Shown here: one piece after another, positions 61,059-64,000 of the stretch
Layout of the letters: the number at the start of each line of letters is the position of its first letter
How positions within the stretch are numbered: the first letter of the stretch is position 1
Source: Neptuniibacter sp. CAU 1671
GTDB taxonomy: Bacteria > Pseudomonadota > Gammaproteobacteria > Pseudomonadales > Balneatricaceae
Direction: 5' to 3'
DNA length: 64,000 nucleotides
NCBI RefSeq assembly: GCF_029222905.1
Contig: NZ_JARHUE010000002.1
Coordinates: 186,001-250,000, forward strand
The notes under the pieces: generated by a model
What the model saw: the letters and a program-made list of their open reading frames with translations, nothing else
What the model was told of the DNA's origin: nothing
The model's database searches: none
Program-made: the position numbers and the translations under genes

Positions 61059-62897
61059 TTATTCGTCGAGGAAACCGCGCAGGTGTTCTGAGCGACTTGG
61101 GTGGCGAAGCTTGCGCAACGCCTTGGCTTCAATCTGACGGATACGCTCACGGGTTACGTCAAACTGCTTGCCCACTTCCTCCAGCGTATGGTCGGTATTC
61201 ATTTCGATACCGAACCGCATCCGCAGGACTTTGGACTCACGTGCAGTGAGGCCGGCCAGAACTTCACGGGTGGCTTCACGCAGGCCTTCTCCGGTTGCAG
61301 AGTCGATCGGTGAAGAGATGGTAATGTCTTCGATAAAATCGCCCAGACTGGAATCTTCATCATCACCAATCGGGGTCTCCATAGAGATAGGTTCTTTGGC
61401 GATTTTCAGTACCTTGCGGATTTTATCTTCTGGCATCTCCATACGTTCTGCCAGTTCTTCCGGTGTTGGTTCGCGTCCCATCTCCTGCAGCATCTGACGG
61501 GAGATGCGGTTCAGTTTGTTGATGGTTTCGATCATGTGTACCGGAATACGGATTGTACGTGCCTGGTCAGCAATCGAGCGGGTGATTGCCTGACGAATCC
61601 ACCAGGTTGCATAGGTGGAGAATTTGTAACCGCGACGGTATTCAAACTTGTCCACGGCTTTCATCAAGCCGATGTTGCCTTCCTGAATCAGGTCCAGGAA
61701 CTGCAGGCCGCGGTTGGTGTATTTTTTGGCGATAGAGATAACCAGACGCAGGTTGGCCTCAACCATCTCTTTTTTCGCGCGCCGGGCACGGGCTTCGCCG
61801 ATCGACATGCGTCGGTTGACTTCTTTGATCTCTGCCAGACTGATGCCTGCGGCCTGCTCGATCTGGATCAGTTTTTTCTGCGCACGTTTGAGCTCGATCA
61901 GGTTGGCCTGGATGGCGCCCGAGAATTCATGTTTGCCAGCAATGACTTTATCAAACCATTCAGGGTTGGTTTCGTTACCCGGAAACTCTTTGATAAATGA
62001 CTTACGTGGCATTTTTGCCCGTTGTGTACAGATGCGCATAATGCTGCGCTCCTGATCACGAATGCTGTCAATTGCTCCGCGAATATTACCTACCAGTGCG
62101 TCGTAATAGCGAGGTGAGAGTTTGATCGGGGCAAAAGCTTCACTGACAGCGATCTGTGCTGTTTCGAAGGCTTTGTTGTCACGTCCTTTTTTGCTCAGTA
62201 CGCTATTCAGTTCGTTCAGTGCATCACGCAGCAGGGTAAAGCGACGGGCAGCCTCTTCTGGATCTGGGCCTTTATCTTTTTCATCTTCGTCGCTGTCTGA
62301 ATCATCGCTATCATCATCTGAGTCATCAGTGATTTCGTCTGATTCATTGACTTCAGTTTCTGACGGGCTTTCAGGAATGCCGTCATCCGGGTCGATATAA
62401 CCACTGAAAAGATCGCTCAAGCGGCCTTCTTCAATCAGTGTCTGATCGTAGGCTTCCAGAACAACATCAACCAGGCCCGGGTAACAGGCCAGGGCAGACA
62501 TTACTTCCCGGATACCTTCTTCAATACGTTTGGCAATGCTGATCTCGCCTTCGCGGGTCAGCAGTTCAACGGTGCCCATCTCGCGCATGTACATGCGCAC
62601 CGGGTCGGTGGTGCGGCCGGCATCAGATTCTACAGCGGCCAGTGCGGCCACGGCTTCTTCATCTGCTTCATCAGCCGAATCGCCTTCGGTCATCAACAGG
62701 GTTTCTGCGTCAGGTGCTTCCTCAGACACGGAGATACCCATGTCATTGATCATGCGAATAATGTCTTCGATCTGATCTGGATCGGCGATGTCCTGAGGCA
62801 GGTGGTCGTTGACTTCGGAATAGGTAAGGTAACCTTGTTCCTTACCACGGGCGATCAGTTCCTTGAGGCGAGACTGTTGCTGAGACGTATCGGACAT
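61059..62897 (-). CDS. rpoD: Primary sigma factor RpoD (sigma-70)
   Basis: RpoD directs housekeeping transcription. The start at 62897 gives [20 protein letters not shown], matching other gammaproteobacteria; an upstream frame of 14 codons is rejected, and AGGA precedes this ATG. Region 1.1 is followed by an acidic non-conserved stretch. Region 2 ([20 protein letters not shown]), region 3 and the region 4 helix-turn-helix ([20 protein letters not shown]) are intact. 612 residues. It lies downstream of dnaG, the usual macromolecular synthesis arrangement. Confidence 0.98.
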   Translation of the reverse strand: MSDTSQQQSRLKELIARGKEQGYLTYSEVNDHLPQDIADPDQIEDIIRMINDMGISVSEEAPDAETLLMTEGDSADEADEEAVAALAAVESDAGRTTDPVRMYMREMGTVELLTREGEISIAKRIEEGIREVMSALACYPGLVDVVLEAYDQTLIEEGRLSDLFSGYIDPDDGIPESPSETEVNESDEITDDSDDDSDDSDSDEDEKDKGPDPEEAARRFTLLRDALNELNSVLSKKGRDNKAFETAQIAVSEAFAPIKLSPRYYDALVGNIRGAIDSIRDQERSIMRICTQRAKMPRKSFIKEFPGNETNPEWFDKVIAGKHEFSGAIQANLIELKRAQKKLIQIEQAAGISLAEIKEVNRRMSIGEARARRAKKEMVEANLRLVISIAKKYTNRGLQFLDLIQEGNIGLMKAVDKFEYRRGYKFSTYATWWIRQAITRSIADQARTIRIPVHMIETINKLNRISRQMLQEMGREPTPEELAERMEMPEDKIRKVLKIAKEPISMETPIGDDEDSSLGDFIEDITISSPIDSATGEGLREATREVLAGLTARESKVLRMRFGIEMNTDHTLEEVGKQFDVTRERIRQIEAKALRKLRHPSRSEHLRGFLDE

Positions 62898-62938
62898 AGG
62901 ATCCTGTGTAACGAAACTGGTGGAAAACGAAGCAGGCA

Positions 62939-62944
62939 ATTATA
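62939..62944 (-). promoter_or_regulatory. Probable -10 box of an rpoD promoter
   Basis: TATAAT is exact on the minus strand, 41 bases before the rpoD ATG, inside the dnaG-rpoD gap. The -35 region is weak (CTAGCA at 18-base spacing), so either a weak promoter or an activator is implied. E. coli also has promoters in this interval. Confidence 0.5.
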
Positions 62945-63082
62945 GCGGCCGTGGGATTGTTATGCTAGGCGTGGCCGGATAAAAACCCTGAGTTCAACGT
63001 TAAACGTAGACTAGTTTTTAACTGTTTGCGCAAGGCTGCACAGCTCTGGCAATGATTCTTTTTAAGAGAGTGAGGTTTGTCA

Positions 63083-64000
63083 CTAAGTGGGGTCGTCAGG
63101 GTTGATGACGGTTTTCAGTTTGCTAAGACGCTGAATGCTATCAAGCAGTCTTATTTTCTCATCTGGGCCGAGCTGTCGTTGTTTCTGCAGGGCTGATATT
63201 TCCATCTCCAGCGCTATTATTTCAAGGCCTCGGCTGGCTTGTTGCAGGTAGCTGCGGGCCTCTGCCTCGTCGTGGACTTCAAGGGAGGTTGTAATATCAA
63301 ACAGGCGGACAATGGCTTCAGCAAGGTCGACAGATTCACGCCAGTCGACAGCGAGTTGGCCAATGCTGGCGCCTGGATTATCGCGCAGGTATGAAAGTAA
63401 TTGCTGTAACAGCTGGATATCTGCTGATGTGTGCTGAGTCAGAGTAACAGGCAGGTTATATTCGCGCGCCAGCGCCGGGAAGTGCAAAAACAGCGCGACC
63501 AGTTTTTCAGCAAAGGTGTGTTGTTGGCTCAGGCGCGGTTTTGAGCTAAATGGCCGGCTGGTCTGTGGTTGGCGTTCGTTTCGCGGTGGCTGGTCGAAAT
63601 ACTCAGCAGGTGTTTCGTCCCAGTCATAATCAGGCCCTTCACTCGATGGCAGCGGTGTAGGTTCTGGGTGAGGTTGCAGCGCCTGATGAAAATTGATGGT
63701 GGTCTGGATCTGCTCCAGTGAAAGGTGAGTCAGTTCACAGATACGGTCCAGCATCATCTGCTGCAATAAACTCGGCTTCATCTGGTTGATTGCTGGCAAT
63801 ACCTGACTGCTGAAGCGGGCGCGACCATCCATGCTGTTCAGATCGGCATCTTCACTGTGGCTGCGGAAGAAAAACTCAGACAAAGGCAGGGCTTCAGTCA
63901 GTCGTTGCATAAACGCCTCTTTGCCCTCCTGGCGTACCAGACTATCCGGATCTTCACCCTCGGGCAGAAACAGGAAGCGTACCTCTTTGCCATCTTCGAT
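63083..64000 (-). CDS. dnaG: DNA primase DnaG, 3' part
   Basis: The frame is open to the window edge. At the edge it reads VRFLFLPEGEDPDSLVR, the end of the Toprim catalytic core, so about half of the gene is outside the window. The remaining 305 residues include the rest of the polymerase core and the C-terminal helicase (DnaB)-binding domain. The ATG at 63910 is internal. rpoD follows 185 bases downstream. Confidence 0.93.
   Translation of the reverse strand: MEDGKEVRFLFLPEGEDPDSLVRQEGKEAFMQRLTEALPLSEFFFRSHSEDADLNSMDGRARFSSQVLPAINQMKPSLLQQMMLDRICELTHLSLEQIQTTINFHQALQPHPEPTPLPSSEGPDYDWDETPAEYFDQPPRNERQPQTSRPFSSKPRLSQQHTFAEKLVALFLHFPALAREYNLPVTLTQHTSADIQLLQQLLSYLRDNPGASIGQLAVDWRESVDLAEAIVRLFDITTSLEVHDEAEARSYLQQASRGLEIIALEMEISALQKQRQLGPDEKIRLLDSIQRLSKLKTVINPDDPT

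Noticed and set aside
62260-62370. Very acidic stretch in RpoD (Asp/Glu/Ser-rich)
   Set aside because: The non-conserved region of gammaproteobacterial sigma-70 proteins is normally acidic, so this is expected.

Overview
The window is chromosomal DNA of a motile, Gram-negative gammaproteobacterium. The flagellar and chemotaxis gene order (flhB, flhA-flhF-fleN-fliA, cheY-cheZ-cheA-cheB-motC-motD-parA-cheW) is the Pseudomonas/Oceanospirillum type. A zipA gene beside a long LigA, a complete ccm cluster and a dnaG-rpoD pair fit the same group. I infer a marine Oceanospirillales-like bacterium; no gene here fixes the genus.

Regions: (1) 1-14480, plus strand, is the late flagellar export, flagellar regulation and chemotaxis block. 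It starts inside flhB, has a good sigma-54-type promoter before flhA, and ends with a polar array positioning pair (ParC/ParP-like) and a DUF2802 gene. (2) 14477-16728, minus strand, holds a FliK-like protein and a free-standing FlhB C-terminal domain, converging on block 1 with overlapping stop codons. (3) 16964-23943 is a complete cytochrome c maturation operon, ccmABCDEFGHI. (4) 24052-32191 is housekeeping: zipA, ligA, a degenerate lysozyme-like lipoprotein, a YheU-family gene, a DUF4126 gene, a CBS-domain gene and mnmC. (5) 32414-60742 is a surface polysaccharide (O-antigen or capsule) locus of 27 genes. (6) The right end has tRNA-Ile(CAU), rpoD and the 3' part of dnaG, all minus strand.

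The polysaccharide locus encodes GDP-mannose synthesis (ManC), two GDP-mannose 4,6-dehydratase-family enzymes, a sugar C-methyltransferase, a WbpM-type dehydratase with a probable 4-reductase, and a complete dTDP-rhamnose pathway (RmlBACD). It also has six glycosyltransferases, a pyruvyltransferase-family protein, an acetyltransferase-family protein, an AlkP-superfamily hydrolase, two Wzx-type flippases, a Wzy-like polymerase, Wzz and two different initiating sugar-phosphate transferases (PglC-like and WecA-like). A clear rho-independent terminator splits it after the wbpM-like gene. Several genes are distinctly T-rich compared with the flanks, as is usual for exchanged O-antigen genes.

The most unusual points are the Gmd-like/C-methyltransferase pair, which may make a branched 6-deoxy sugar; the doubled flippase and initiator sets; the FliK/FlhB-C pair outside the main export operon; three repeated short acidic motifs in the CheA linker that resemble the CheZ tail; and an identical GAGCCA repeat shared by parP and zipA. 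I found no CRISPR array, insertion sequence, prophage or rRNA.
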